A DNA stretch of 64,000 nt, from contig NZ_FOKL01000001.1 of assembly GCF_900112025.1 (NCBI RefSeq), forward strand, positions 669,752-733,751, read 5' to 3'. This stretch comes from Janthinobacterium sp. 344. Its GTDB lineage: Bacteria; Pseudomonadota; Gammaproteobacteria; Burkholderiales; Burkholderiaceae_D. Under the pieces are notes generated by a model, which was not told the origin of the DNA, searched no databases, and saw only the letters and a list, made by a program, of their open reading frames with translations. The position numbers and the translations under genes are program-made. Of the stretch, positions 8,127-18,114 are shown in pieces; position 1 is the stretch's first letter, and every line of letters begins with the position of its first letter.

Positions 8127-11100
8127 TTAATGTGCATCCTTGGAAAGCGTGACGGCTGGCGAGCCAGGCGTCGCCGGCGTGGCGGGCGCGTCCGGCTTCG
8201 AGAAGAAGCCGCGCACCAGCACGAAGAACACCGGCACGAAGAAGATACCGAGGAACGTGGCCGTCAGCATGCCGCCCAGCACGCCGATACCGATGGCGTT
8301 CTGACTGCCCGAACCGGCGCCGCTGGAAATAGCCAGTGGCAACACGCCCAGGCCGAAGGCGATCGAGGTCATCAGGATCGGACGCAGACGCAGACGCACG
8401 GCGTGCAAGGTCGCGTCCAGCAGCGACATGCCCGATTCCTGCATTTCCTTGGCAAATTCGACGATCAGAATCGCGTTCTTCGCCGACAGGCCCACCACCG
8501 TGAGCAAGCCCACCTGGAAGTACACGTCGTTCGACAGACCGAACAGCCACGTGCCCAGCACGGCACCGATCACGCCCAGCGGCACGACCAGCAGCACGGA
8601 GAACGGGATCGACCAGCTTTCATACAGCGCGGCCAGGCACAGGAACACGATCAGCAGCGACAGCGCGTACAGCTGCGGCGTCTGCGAACCGGATTCGCGC
8701 TCTTCCAGCGACACGCCGGTCCAGCTCATGCCGATGCCGGCTGGCAGCTTGGCGACCATTTCTTCCATCGCGTTCATGGCGGCGCCCGTGCTTTGGCCCG
8801 GCGCCGGCGTACCCAGGATCTCTACCGACGGCAAGCCGTTGTAGCGTTCCAGGCGTGGCGACGCGTAGATCCACTTGCCGGTGGCAAAGGCCGAGAACGG
8901 CACCATTTCGCCGGCGGTGTTGCGCACGAACCACTTGTTCAAGTCTTCCGGCAGCATGCGCGAACTGGCATCGCCCTGGATGAACACTTTCTTCACGCGG
9001 CCGCGGTCGAGGAAGTCGTTGACATAGGAACTACCCCAGCCGACGCTCAGCACGCGGTTGATTTCCGCAATCTGCAAGCCCAGCGCGGTGGCTTTCTGCT
9101 GATCGATGTCGATCTTGTACTGCGGCGTATCTTCCTGGCCGTTCGGGCGCACGCCCACCATCACCGGGTTTTGCGACGCCATGCCCAGCAACTGGTTACG
9201 CGCCGCCATCAGGGCGTCGTGGCCGACACCGCCGATATCCTGCAGCTGCATGTCGAAACCGGTGGCGTTACCCAGTTCCAGCACGGCAGGCGGGGCAAAC
9301 GTAAACACCATCGCGTCCTTGATCTGCAGCAGCTTGCCCATGGCGCGGCCGGCCACGGCCGGCGCTTTCTGCGCCACGTCCTTGCGCAGCGCCCAGTCTT
9401 TCAGGCGCACGAAGGCGATACCCGTGTTCTGGCCGTTACCGCCGAAGCTGAAACCGGCGACGGCGAACACGGACGCGACGTTGTCTTTCTCGCTGTTCAT
9501 GAAGTGGTCTTCGACCTGTTCGATCACTTTCAGGGTGCGCTCTTGCGTGGCGCCCGTCGGCAATTGAATCTGCGTAAACAAGATGCCCTGGTCTTCTTCC
9601 GGCAGGAACGAAGTTGGCAGGCGCATGAAGATGAACACCAGGCCGGCCAGCAGCAGCACGTACAGCAGCATCGAGCGGAAACGGTGCGTGATCATGGCGC
9701 CGACCCAGCCCTGGTACTTGTTGCTGCTGCTGTCGAAGCTGCGGTTGAACCAGCCGAAGAAACCCTTGTTGGTGGCGTGATGGCCCTTCTCGACCGGTTT
9801 GAGCAGCGTGGCGCACAGCGCCGGCGTAAACACCAGCGCGACGACGACGGACAGCACCATCGACGACACGATCGTGATCGAGAACTGGCGGTAAATCACG
9901 CCCGTCGAACCGCCGAAGAAGGCCATCGGCACGAACACGGCCGACAGCACCATGGCGATACCCACCAGCGCGCCCGTGATCTGCGTCATGGACTTGCGCG
10001 TCGCTTCCAGCGGCGACAAGCCCTCTTCGCTCATCACGCGCTCGACGTTTTCCACCACCACGATGGCATCATCGACCAGCAGGCCAATGGCCAGCACCAT
10101 GGCGAACATGGTGAGCGTATTGATCGAATAGCCGAACGCATTCAGGATACCGAAGGTACCCAGCAGCACGACCGGCACGGCCATGGTCGGGATCAGGGTG
10201 GCGCGGAAGTTCTGCAGGAACAGATACATCACCAGGAACACCAGGATGACCGCTTCAACGAGGGTTTTGACCACTTCTTCGATGGACAGTTTCACGAACG
10301 GGGTCGTGTCGAACGCCACCTGGTAGCTCATGCCTTCAGGGAATTGCTTGCTCAGGTTGCTGAGCATGGCTTTCGCGGCGTTGGCCGTATCGAGCGCGTT
10401 GGCGCCCGTTGCCAGCTTGATCGCCACACCCGTTGCCGCATGGCCATTGTAGCGGGCCACGGTGTTGTAGTTCTCGCGGCCCAGTTCCATGCTGGCCACG
10501 TCCTTCAGGTGCACCATGGCGCCGTCGGTGGTGGTTTTCAGCAAGATGGCGCCGAACTGCTCCACCGTTTGCAATCGGCTTTGCGCCGACACGGTCGCGT
10601 TCAGCTGCTGGCCCTTGACGGACGGCGTGCCGCCCAGTTCACCGGCCGACACTTCCGCGTTCTGCGCCTGCACGGCCGTGATCACGTCGGCCGGGGTCAG
10701 GTTAAAACTTTGCAGCTTGGCCGGGTCGAGCCAGATACGCATGGCGTACTGCGAACCGAACAGGGTCACATCGCCCACGCCGGCCACGCGGCTGAGCGGA
10801 TCGACGACGTTGGCGGCCACATAGTCGCTCAAGTCGGTCTGGTCCATCTTGCCGTTTTCGGAAATGAAGCCGAACACCATCAGGAAGTTCTTGGTGGCTT
10901 TCGACACGACCAGGCCCTGCTGCGTGACAGCCGTCGGCAGCAGTGGCGTGGCCAGCTGCAGCTTGTTCTGTACCTGCACCTGGGCGATGTCAGGATTGGT
11001 GCCGCTGGTAAACGTCAAGGTGATGCTGATGCCGCCAGTCGCATCGCTCGACGAGGCCATGTAGCGCAAGCCGTCGATACCCTTCATCTTTTGTTCGATG

Positions 11101-11291
11101 ACCTGGGTCACCGCATCTTCCACGGTCTTGGCGGAGGCGCCAGGGTAGGAGCCGCTGATCGAAATCGACGGCGGAGCAATGCTCGGGTACTGCGCGATCG
11201 GCAGGCTGAGGATCGAAATCACGCCGGCAAGCATGATGACGATCGCGACCACCCAGGCAAAAATCGGGCGGTCAATGAAAAAACGGGCCAT
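8127..11291 (-). CDS. RND multidrug efflux transporter, HAE1 family (AcrB-like permease)
   Basis: Protein of 1054 residues, the normal length for AcrB/MexB. The proton-relay acidic pair D407-D408 is visible in [14 protein letters not shown]. Twelve membrane spans and two large periplasmic loops are implied, and the N-terminus [19 protein letters not shown] is typical of hydrophobe/amphiphile exporters. It captures drugs, dyes or lipophilic compounds in the periplasm or inner membrane and drives them out with the proton gradient. The gene lies 15 bases after the adaptor stop and one base before the outer-membrane gene start, so the three form one operon. Substrate range cannot be read from sequence. 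Confidence 0.96.
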   Translation of the reverse strand: MARFFIDRPIFAWVVAIVIMLAGVISILSLPIAQYPSIAPPSISISGSYPGASAKTVEDAVTQVIEQKMKGIDGLRYMASSSDATGGISITLTFTSGTNPDIAQVQVQNKLQLATPLLPTAVTQQGLVVSKATKNFLMVFGFISENGKMDQTDLSDYVAANVVDPLSRVAGVGDVTLFGSQYAMRIWLDPAKLQSFNLTPADVITAVQAQNAEVSAGELGGTPSVKGQQLNATVSAQSRLQTVEQFGAILLKTTTDGAMVHLKDVASMELGRENYNTVARYNGHAATGVAIKLATGANALDTANAAKAMLSNLSKQFPEGMSYQVAFDTTPFVKLSIEEVVKTLVEAVILVFLVMYLFLQNFRATLIPTMAVPVVLLGTFGILNAFGYSINTLTMFAMVLAIGLLVDDAIVVVENVERVMSEEGLSPLEATRKSMTQITGALVGIAMVLSAVFVPMAFFGGSTGVIYRQFSITIVSSMVLSVVVALVFTPALCATLLKPVEKGHHATNKGFFGWFNRSFDSSSNKYQGWVGAMITHRFRSMLLYVLLLAGLVFIFMRLPTSFLPEEDQGILFTQIQLPTGATQERTLKVIEQVEDHFMNSEKDNVASVFAVAGFSFGGNGQNTGIAFVRLKDWALRKDVAQKAPAVAGRAMGKLLQIKDAMVFTFAPPAVLELGNATGFDMQLQDIGGVGHDALMAARNQLLGMASQNPVMVGVRPNGQEDTPQYKIDIDQQKATALGLQIAEINRVLSVGWGSSYVNDFLDRGRVKKVFIQGDASSRMLPEDLNKWFVRNTAGEMVPFSAFATGKWIYASPRLERYNGLPSVEILGTPAPGQSTGAAMNAMEEMVAKLPAGIGMSWTGVSLEERESGSQTPQLYALSLLIVFLCLAALYESWSIPFSVLLVVPLGVIGAVLGTWLFGLSNDVYFQVGLLTVVGLSAKNAILIVEFAKEMQESGMSLLDATLHAVRLRLRPILMTSIAFGLGVLPLAISSGAGSGSQNAIGIGVLGGMLTATFLGIFFVPVFFVLVRGFFSKPDAPATPATPGSPAVTLSKDAH

Positions 11292-11306
11292 TAATATTCT
11301 CCTGGA

Positions 11307-12515
11307 TTAGTGGGCGCTGGCAGCCGATGCTGCGGCAGAGGCTGCAGCGGCAGGCGCGTCAGCCGCCTTGGCCGGCACGGCAACGGCAGGGGCGCCTGGC
11401 TTGACTTTTTGCAAGCCTTCCACGATCACGCGGTCGCCTGCGGCCAGGCCGGAGGTCACCAGCCAGTCGGTGCCGATGGTGCCGCTGGTGGTCAGGATGC
11501 GTTGCTCGACCTTGTTTTCCTTGTTCAGGATCAAGGCCGTGGCCTGGCCTTTCTGGTTACGCGTCACGCCCACTTGCGGCACGGTGATGGCTTTTTCGTC
11601 CACGCCCGTTTCCAGCTGCGCACGCACGTACATACCCGGCAGCAATTCGCCTTTCGGGTTCGGGAACAGCGCGCGCAAGACCACGTTGCCGGTGGTCGGA
11701 TCGACCGACACGCCGGCGAACTGCAACTTGCCCGATACGCCGTACTTGCTGCCGTCCGGCAAGATCAGGTCAACCTTGGCCTGGCCTTCGCCGACTTTCT
11801 TCAGGGAACCGTCCGCCATCTGGCGCTTCAGGCGCAGCAGGTCGGTGCTCGACTGGGTCACGTCGACATACATCGGATCGAGCTGCTGCACGGTCGTCAG
11901 GGCATCGGCCTGGCCTGCCGTGACCAGTGCGCCGGCCGTCACGGTCGAGCGGCTGGTGCGGCCGCTGATCGGCGCCGTCACGGTGCTGTATTTCAAGTTG
12001 ATGTTCGCCGATTCCAGCGCCGCAGTGGCGGACTCGACGTCTGCCTTGGCTTGCTCGAACGCGGCGACGGCGTCATCGTATTCCTGGCGGCTCACGCCTT
12101 CGATGGCAACCAGTTCCTTGTAACGGGCCGCTTTCGGGCCGGCCGTCAGCAGGTTCGCCTTGGCTTTCGACAGGGCGGCCTTGGCCGAATTGTAGGCAGC
12201 CTGGTAGGTCGCCGGATCGATCTGATACAGGGCCGTGCCCGCTTTCACATCGCTACCCTCGACGAACAGGCGTTTCTGGATCAAACCGCCCACTTGCGGG
12301 CGCACATCGGCCACCTGGTAGGCATTCGTACGGCCGGGCAATTCGGCGCTCATCGGCAACGCGGCCGGATTAACAGTAAACACGACCACCTGCGGCGCTT
12401 GCTGCGCGTGCGGTGCTTCCTGTTTTTTACTGCAGCCGGCCATGATTACAGTGGCGCACAGAACGGCAATAGCGCCGCTCGTACGCGGCGACGTCAAGGA
12501 AAAAGTTGGTTGCAT
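11307..12515 (-). CDS. RND efflux periplasmic adaptor lipoprotein (AcrA/MexA family)
   Basis: Protein of 402 residues. A lipobox VIMAGC at about residues 24-29 predicts anchoring to the inner membrane. Then come the beta-barrel/lipoyl halves flanking an alpha-helical hairpin (Ala/Lys-rich AYNSAKAALSKAKANLL region) and a membrane-proximal domain. The C-terminal tail is Ala-rich low complexity. It bridges the transporter and the outer-membrane channel. It is the first gene of the operon; its upstream region carries a sigma70-like promoter overlapped by a TetR-type palindrome. Confidence 0.95.
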   Translation of the reverse strand: MQPTFSLTSPRTSGAIAVLCATVIMAGCSKKQEAPHAQQAPQVVVFTVNPAALPMSAELPGRTNAYQVADVRPQVGGLIQKRLFVEGSDVKAGTALYQIDPATYQAAYNSAKAALSKAKANLLTAGPKAARYKELVAIEGVSRQEYDDAVAAFEQAKADVESATAALESANINLKYSTVTAPISGRTSRSTVTAGALVTAGQADALTTVQQLDPMYVDVTQSSTDLLRLKRQMADGSLKKVGEGQAKVDLILPDGSKYGVSGKLQFAGVSVDPTTGNVVLRALFPNPKGELLPGMYVRAQLETGVDEKAITVPQVGVTRNQKGQATALILNKENKVEQRILTTSGTIGTDWLVTSGLAAGDRVIVEGLQKVKPGAPAVAVPAKAADAPAAAASAAASAASAH

Positions 12516-12583
12516 CTTGGACTTTCTGAAAAAGAAGCTGGCTAGTGTCGTTAGAAATGAATAAATTTATTAACGCAGATCAA

Positions 12584-12624
12584 AGAATGAACGATCATTC
12601 TAAAATCGTCAAGCATCGTTACAA
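12584..12624 (-). promoter_or_regulatory. Promoter and TetR-type operator of the efflux operon
   Basis: On the minus strand a -35 TTGTAA (12619-12624) and a -10 TAGAAT (12597-12602) are 16 bp apart. A palindrome with seven-base arms AGAATGA/TCATTCT and a four-base centre (12584-12601) overlaps the -10 box. TetR/AcrR-family repressors of RND pumps typically bind such sites. A second possible -35, TTGACG, lies within the spacer. The leader to the adaptor start is about 70 bases. Confidence 0.7.
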
Positions 12625-12938
12625 TTGAAACATAGTAACTTTTAAGCGTATTTTGTTATTTATGATGCAATAAATTGACGGCAACAACGGAAGGGCGCAT
12701 CGGCAGGCACAGTGAAAAACCTGACAGATGGTAATAAAAAGGCAATGCGGGAAAGTTGGATTGAGTGAATACTTTAGCAGGGTCAAGATTTCTTTGCTGA
12801 AGCTGTCAACACGTGCGCAACACTGTGCCGCCGGCGCGCGGACCAGGCATAATTATTTACCAATGGTATCGAAAAGACATGGCATCACAGGTGCGCTAAT
12901 ATGCATATCCACAGCGAGCCAGAACAGGGGGCGCAGCG
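12625..12938. other. Intergenic region upstream of the KaiC-like gene
   Basis: AT-rich relative to the genes on both sides. I see no coding frame with plausible composition and no RNA gene. It should contain the plus-strand promoter for the KaiC-like gene; a CATAAT hexamer at 12849-12854 is a weak -10 candidate without a matching -35. Confidence 0.4.
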
Positions 12939-14456
12939 ATGATGGCACCGGCGCAGGACATAACGCAGACAGGGACCGGCATGGTCGCATCGTCGCTGGC
13001 ATCGTCGCTGCTGTCGACGGGCGTGCCCGGCCTCGACACGGTGCTCGCTGGCGGCTTGCTGGCCGAGCGCCTGTACCTGATCGAAGGCGAACCGGGCACG
13101 GGCAAGACCACCCTGGCGCTGCAGTTTCTCGCCGAAGGGGCGCGCATGGGCGAGCGCGTGCTGTATCTCGCGCTGGCCGAATCGGAAATCGAATTGCGTG
13201 GCGCGGCCCTGTCGCACGACTGGAACCTGGACGGCATCGCCATCGAGGAAGTCACGCCCAGCGATGACATCCTCGACCCCGAGCGCCAGTACACCATCTT
13301 CCACCCGTCGGAAATCGAGCTGGCCTCGACCAACCAGCGCATCGTGGCCGCCATCGAAAAGCACCGCCCTGCCCGCCTGGTGCTCGATTCGCTGTCCGAA
13401 CTGCAACTGCTGGCGGAAAATCCGCTGCGCTACCGGCGCCAGGTCGTGGCATTGAAGCAGTATCTTGCCAACCGGCACTGCACCACCCTGCTGATCGATG
13501 ACCGTTCCGCGCTCGACGATGGCTTGCAAGTGCGTAGCGTGGCCCATTGCGTCATCTCGCTGGAGCTGCAAAACCAGGCTTACGGCAACGACCGGCGCCG
13601 CGTGCGCGTGGTGAAGTACCGGGGCGTGGCGTTTCGCGGCGGCACGCACGACTACAAGATCGCCCACAGCGGCCTGGTGGTCTACCCGCGCCTGGTGGCG
13701 GCCGACACGCGGCGCGATGGCGATCACCGCCGCCTGTCCAGCGGCTTGAGCGAGCTCGACACCATGATAGGCGGCGGCCTGGAAGAAGGCATGAGCACGC
13801 TCATTTCCGGCCCCGCCGGCAGCGGCAAGTCCACCCTGGCCGCGCAATTCGTGCATGCCGCCACGGCGCGCGGCGAACGGTGCGCCATGTTCCTGTTCGA
13901 GGAAGCGCGCAGCAAGCTCGTGAACCGGGCCGACAGCGTGGGCATGCGCCTGCAGGCGGCGCTCGATACGGGCTTGCTCAGCGTGCAGCAAATCGATCCG
14001 GCCGAGCTGACCCCGGGCGAATTCGCCCAGGCCGTGGTCGACGCGGCCGAACGCGGTGCCAGGGTGATCGCCGTCGACAGCCTGAACGGCTACATGCATG
14101 CGGTGCCCGACGAGCGCTTCCAGAGCACCTATCTGCACGAACTGCTCAACTACCTGAGCCAGCGCGGCGTGGCCACCCTGCTCGTCGGCGTGCAGCAGAA
14201 CATGCTGGGCACGGCGATGACCACCTCGGCCGATGCCAGCTACCTGGCCGACAACGTCGTCATGCTGCGCTACTACGAAACGGAAGGCGAGGTGCGGCAG
14301 GCGATCTCCGTCTTCAAGAAGCGCGGCAGCGCACATGAACGCAGCATCCGCCGCTTCGAAATCGGCCCGCAGGGCATCCGCATCGGCCCGGCCCTGGCCG
14401 GCTTCCACGGCATCCTGTCGGGCATGCCCACCGTCGGCGGTACGCCATTCCCCTAG
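12939..14456 (+). CDS. KaiC-like double-domain RecA-fold ATPase
   Basis: Protein of 505 residues with two tandem RecA/KaiC domains. The first Walker A is GEPGTGKT at 50-57, with a glutamate pair at 81/83 (ESE). The second Walker A is GPAGSGKS at 291-298, followed by FEEARSKL with the paired glutamates that in KaiC act as catalytic base. Length and layout match cyanobacterial KaiC, but no kaiA or kaiB is nearby. Non-cyanobacterial KaiC-like proteins act in stress or signalling rather than a clock. The hybrid histidine kinase gene starts eight bases after its stop, so the two are almost certainly co-expressed partners. A second ATG three bases downstream is equally possible. Confidence 0.9.
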   Translation: MMAPAQDITQTGTGMVASSLASSLLSTGVPGLDTVLAGGLLAERLYLIEGEPGTGKTTLALQFLAEGARMGERVLYLALAESEIELRGAALSHDWNLDGIAIEEVTPSDDILDPERQYTIFHPSEIELASTNQRIVAAIEKHRPARLVLDSLSELQLLAENPLRYRRQVVALKQYLANRHCTTLLIDDRSALDDGLQVRSVAHCVISLELQNQAYGNDRRRVRVVKYRGVAFRGGTHDYKIAHSGLVVYPRLVAADTRRDGDHRRLSSGLSELDTMIGGGLEEGMSTLISGPAGSGKSTLAAQFVHAATARGERCAMFLFEEARSKLVNRADSVGMRLQAALDTGLLSVQQIDPAELTPGEFAQAVVDAAERGARVIAVDSLNGYMHAVPDERFQSTYLHELLNYLSQRGVATLLVGVQQNMLGTAMTTSADASYLADNVVMLRYYETEGEVRQAISVFKKRGSAHERSIRRFEIGPQGIRIGPALAGFHGILSGMPTVGGTPFP

Positions 14457-14464
14457 GCCCGGCC

Positions 14465-15991
14465 ATGGAACAGCGCATCCTGATCTACGCGCCGGCCGGC
14501 CAGGACGCCAGCCTGACAGCCAAGGTGCTGGGCAGCAGCGCCATCGACAGCCATGCCTGCCGCTCGGCCGCCGAACTGGCCGACCAGCTGGCGCTGGGCG
14601 CGGGCGGCGTGCTGACGGTGGAAGAGGCGCTGCACGCGGGCGCCTACCAGGTGCTCGACGACTACGCGCGCCAGCAGCCCGACTGGTCCGACCTGCCCAT
14701 CATCCTGCTCACGCATGCGGGACTCGATTCCCTGCCCCTGCGGCAAGCCATCGCGACCCTGGGCAATTTGACCCTGCTGGAACGCCCCGTGCACGTGCTG
14801 ACCCTGATCACGTCGGCGCATGCCATGCTGCGCGCGCGCCAGCGCCAGTACCAGGTGCGCGAGACGCAGCGGCGCAAGGATGAATTCCTTGCCAGCCTGG
14901 GCCATGAATTGCGCAATCCGCTGGCGCCCATCAAGACCTCGGTGGCCCTGCTCAGCCATCTGTATCCGGAGTCGGAGCAGGTGTCGAAAGTAAAAGGCGT
15001 GATCGAGCGCCAGGTCACGCACCTGACGCGCCTCGTCGACGACTTGCTCGACGTGGCGCGCATCACCAGCGGCAAGGTGCAACTGCAGCGCAAGGACATC
15101 GCACTGCAGCAGGTACTGGGCCATGTGATCGAACTGTGCCAGCCTGTCGCCAGCAGCCGCCACATCAGCATCGGCCTGGACTTGCCGGCGCACACAGTGG
15201 TGTTGCATGCCGACTATGCGCGCGTGGTGCAGATCTTTGCGAATATCGTCTCGAACGCCGTGAAGTTCACGCCGGACGACGGCCACATCCACATCACGGC
15301 CCGCATGGCCGAAGGCCAGCTGCACGTGGCCATCGAAGACAATGGCATCGGCATCGAGCCGGAAGCGATGCCGCGCATCTTTTCCATGTTCGAGCAGGGG
15401 CGCACGGTGACGGGCCAGATGGCCAGCGGCCTCGGTATCGGCCTGAGCCTGGCCCGCCAGTTTGCCGAAATGCATGGCGGCGGCATCGAAGCGCACAGCG
15501 AAGGCCCCGGCCGCGGCAGCCGTTTCATCGTCCACCTGCCGGCCAGCATTGTCGAAGGGCCGGCCGCGATGCCGGCGGATGCGGCGCCCACCGGCGCCAG
15601 CCACGCCGTGCAGGTGCTGGTGGTGGACGACAACCGCGACGCGGCCGATTCGCTGCAGACGCTGTTCCAGCTGGAAGGCTATGCCGTGCGTGTCGCCTAC
15701 GATGGGGCGCAGGCGCTGGCCGCCATCGACGCCATATGGCCGCAGCTGATCGTCATGGACCTGGGCATGCCCGGCATGGATGGCTATGAGGCGGCGCGCC
15801 AGATCCGCCAGAAGGCGCAGGGACGCGACGTGCTGATGCTGGCGCTGACGGGCTGGGGCCAGGGCGACGCGCGCCAGCGCACGGCGCAAGCGGGTTTCGA
15901 CCACCACCTGACGAAACCGGTCGACTTCGCCGCCATCGCCGCCCTGCTGGGCCAGCATCTGGCGCAGCGGGCCGCGACGCGGACACCATGA
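14465..15991 (+). CDS. Hybrid sensor histidine kinase/response regulator paired with the KaiC-like ATPase
   Basis: Protein of 508 residues. Residues 1-120 look like a receiver-fold domain but lack a clear phosphoacceptor Asp. A dimerisation/phosphoacceptor helix has His147 in GHELRNPLAP. The HATPase domain shows N, G1 (EDNGIGIE) and G2 (GLGIGLSL) boxes. A C-terminal receiver domain (VLVVDDNRDAADS, then MDLGMPGMDGYEAA) carries the phosphoacceptor Asp and a conserved Lys in LTKPVDF. There are no membrane segments, so it is a cytoplasmic kinase. Eight bases separate it from the KaiC-like gene. No output protein is encoded here. Confidence 0.92.
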   Translation: MEQRILIYAPAGQDASLTAKVLGSSAIDSHACRSAAELADQLALGAGGVLTVEEALHAGAYQVLDDYARQQPDWSDLPIILLTHAGLDSLPLRQAIATLGNLTLLERPVHVLTLITSAHAMLRARQRQYQVRETQRRKDEFLASLGHELRNPLAPIKTSVALLSHLYPESEQVSKVKGVIERQVTHLTRLVDDLLDVARITSGKVQLQRKDIALQQVLGHVIELCQPVASSRHISIGLDLPAHTVVLHADYARVVQIFANIVSNAVKFTPDDGHIHITARMAEGQLHVAIEDNGIGIEPEAMPRIFSMFEQGRTVTGQMASGLGIGLSLARQFAEMHGGGIEAHSEGPGRGSRFIVHLPASIVEGPAAMPADAAPTGASHAVQVLVVDDNRDAADSLQTLFQLEGYAVRVAYDGAQALAAIDAIWPQLIVMDLGMPGMDGYEAARQIRQKAQGRDVLMLALTGWGQGDARQRTAQAGFDHHLTKPVDFAAIAALLGQHLAQRAATRTP

Positions 15992-15994
15992 GGG

Positions 15995-17881
15995 TTATTT
16001 CCACTTGCCGCGCAGTTCCTGCACTTTTTGCTGCAGCAGTTCCGGCGTGGCAGCCTCGGGCGGCACGGGCATGCCGACGGCCAGCGACAAACGCGAGCGC
16101 AAGCCCGCCTTGAAGGCCCGTTCGAACAAGTGGCCGTTGCGGTGACTGAGCAAATGGCCCCACAGGCCGCGCAGCGCCAGCGGAATCACGGGCACCTTGC
16201 TGCGCTCGACGATCTTGGCGATGCCGCCCTTGAACTCGCTGATCTGTCCCGTGCGCGTCAGCTTGCCTTCAGGGAAGATGCACACGAGTTCGCCTTCATG
16301 CAGCGCCTGCGCGATGTCGATGAAGGCCTTTTCCATGAGGAACGGGTCTTCCTTGGCCGGCGCGATGGGAATCGCCTTGGCCGTGCGGAAAATCCAGCCC
16401 ATCAGCGGCATCTTGAAGATGCGGTGGTCCATGACGAAACGGATGGGGCGGGGACTGGCCGCCATGATGACGATGGCATCGACGTAACTGACGTGGTTAC
16501 ATACCAGCACGGCCGCGCCTTCCGTGGGAATGCGTTCGCCATCGACCACTTTCACGCGGTGCACCGTCTGGATCAGGATCCACGCCAGGAAACGCATGAG
16601 GAATTCCGGCACCAGCGAGAAGATATACGCCGCCACCAGCGCATTCAAAATGGCCGTGACGAGGAACAACTGGGGAATGGTGAAGCCTTGGCCCAGCAGC
16701 ACGATGGCCACGCCGGCGGCCGCCACCATGAACAGCGCGTTGAGGATATTCATGCCGGCGATCGTGCGCGAAATGTGCTTCGGATCGCAGCGCGTCTGGA
16801 TCAGCGCGAACAGGGGCACGATGAAAAAGCCGCCGAACACGCCGATCATGACGATGTCGAGCAAAATGCGCGGCACGCCCGCCTGGCTGACAAACGCCAG
16901 CGCGTCGACCACTTGCGTGTTGACATACGCATTGCTGGCGAAATACAGGTCGATACCGAACAGCGACAGGCCGATGGAGCCGAAGGGCACCAGGCCGATC
17001 TCGATCTTGTGGCCGGACAACCTTTCACACAGCAAGGAACCCGTGCCGATGCCGACGGAAAACACGGTCAGCAGCAGCACGAACACGCTGTGGTCGCCAT
17101 GCAGGAAATCCTTCGAATACACGGGGAACTGCGCCAGGATCAGGGCGCCGTAGAACCAGAACCAGGAGTTGCCCAGCATGGCGAGGAAGACGGGACGGTT
17201 CTTGCGCGAAAAATTCAGGTTGCGGAACGATTCGGCGACAAAATTCAGACTTACCTTCAAGTCCGGCTCGGGCGCCGGCGTGCGCGGCACGCGGTAGCTG
17301 GCGATCAGGCCGAACACGGCCACGGCAATCGTCGCGCCGGCCACCAGTTCCACGCCCAGCGGCTTGTGCACGATCAGCACGGCGCCGAGAATCTCTCCCA
17401 GTAAAATGCCGACAAAAGTGCCCATCTCGATCAGGCCATTGCCGCCCACCAATTCCTCGGGTTTCAGCTGCTGCGGCAGGTAGGCATACTTGACGGGGCC
17501 AAACAGGGTCGAATGCACGCCCATGCCCACCACGGCGGCCACCAGCAGCCACAAGGTATGCGTCATCCAGCCGGCGGCGGCCACGGCCATGATGGCCAGT
17601 TCCATCCATTTGACGAAACGCGCCAGGCCCGCCTTTTCAAACTTGTCGGCCAGCTGGCCCGCCGTTGCCGAGAACACGACGTAGGGCAGGATGAACAGGC
17701 CGGGGATCAGGTTGGTGATGGTGGACGGATCGAGCGTGGTCCAGCTCAGCGCATCGTAGGCGAGGATCACCATCAGCGCCGTCTTGAACAGATTGTCGTT
17801 GAAGGCGCCAAAGAACTGGGTCCAGAAGAAGGGCCCGAAACGGCGCTGCGACAATAAGGAAAACTGGCTGCTTTGACTCAT
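15995..17881 (-). CDS. MFS lysophospholipid transporter fused to PlsC-type acyltransferase
   Basis: About 628 residues from the start MSQSSQFSLLSQRRF. The first 400 or so residues are a major-facilitator transporter related to LplT (FFWTQFFGAFNDNLFK). The C-terminal 200 residues are a 1-acylglycerol-3-phosphate acyltransferase with the catalytic NHVSYVDA (HxxxxD) and the substrate motif FPEGKLTRTG. The fusion would flip lysophospholipids inward and re-acylate them, as LplT plus Aas do in enterobacteria, but without the acyl-ACP synthetase domain. An in-frame ATG at 17899 is also possible. It is convergent with the kinase gene, three bases apart. Confidence 0.9.
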   Translation of the reverse strand: MSQSSQFSLLSQRRFGPFFWTQFFGAFNDNLFKTALMVILAYDALSWTTLDPSTITNLIPGLFILPYVVFSATAGQLADKFEKAGLARFVKWMELAIMAVAAAGWMTHTLWLLVAAVVGMGVHSTLFGPVKYAYLPQQLKPEELVGGNGLIEMGTFVGILLGEILGAVLIVHKPLGVELVAGATIAVAVFGLIASYRVPRTPAPEPDLKVSLNFVAESFRNLNFSRKNRPVFLAMLGNSWFWFYGALILAQFPVYSKDFLHGDHSVFVLLLTVFSVGIGTGSLLCERLSGHKIEIGLVPFGSIGLSLFGIDLYFASNAYVNTQVVDALAFVSQAGVPRILLDIVMIGVFGGFFIVPLFALIQTRCDPKHISRTIAGMNILNALFMVAAAGVAIVLLGQGFTIPQLFLVTAILNALVAAYIFSLVPEFLMRFLAWILIQTVHRVKVVDGERIPTEGAAVLVCNHVSYVDAIVIMAASPRPIRFVMDHRIFKMPLMGWIFRTAKAIPIAPAKEDPFLMEKAFIDIAQALHEGELVCIFPEGKLTRTGQISEFKGGIAKIVERSKVPVIPLALRGLWGHLLSHRNGHLFERAFKAGLRSRLSLAVGMPVPPEAATPELLQQKVQELRGKWK

Positions 17882-18114
17882 GGCATGGGGGACGGGCAAT
17901 TAAGGAATTGCTAAAATACAGCACTATCTTGCGCACGACAATCTTAATGTCCCGGTATTGCTTACCGTCAATACGCACATCGCCCCGCCGCGCCATGCTG
18001 GCCCCGCGCCTGGAGTCTTGCCCTGGCACCACAAAAATCGCCTGTTTCTTGATAATAAGGTAATGTGCGCATACCGTGGGCGGCTCCGCCCCGCTCTACC
18101 AGGAAGGTTGCCCC

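Noticed and set aside
8031..11294. 1087-codon open frame antisense to the AcrB-like gene
   Set aside because: His/Gln/Arg-rich shadow of a genuine transporter gene; no domain and wrong composition.
17900..18114. TTGACG hexamer on the minus strand in the divergent region before the LplT/PlsC gene
   Set aside because: The matching -10 (ATTAAG) is poor; not called.
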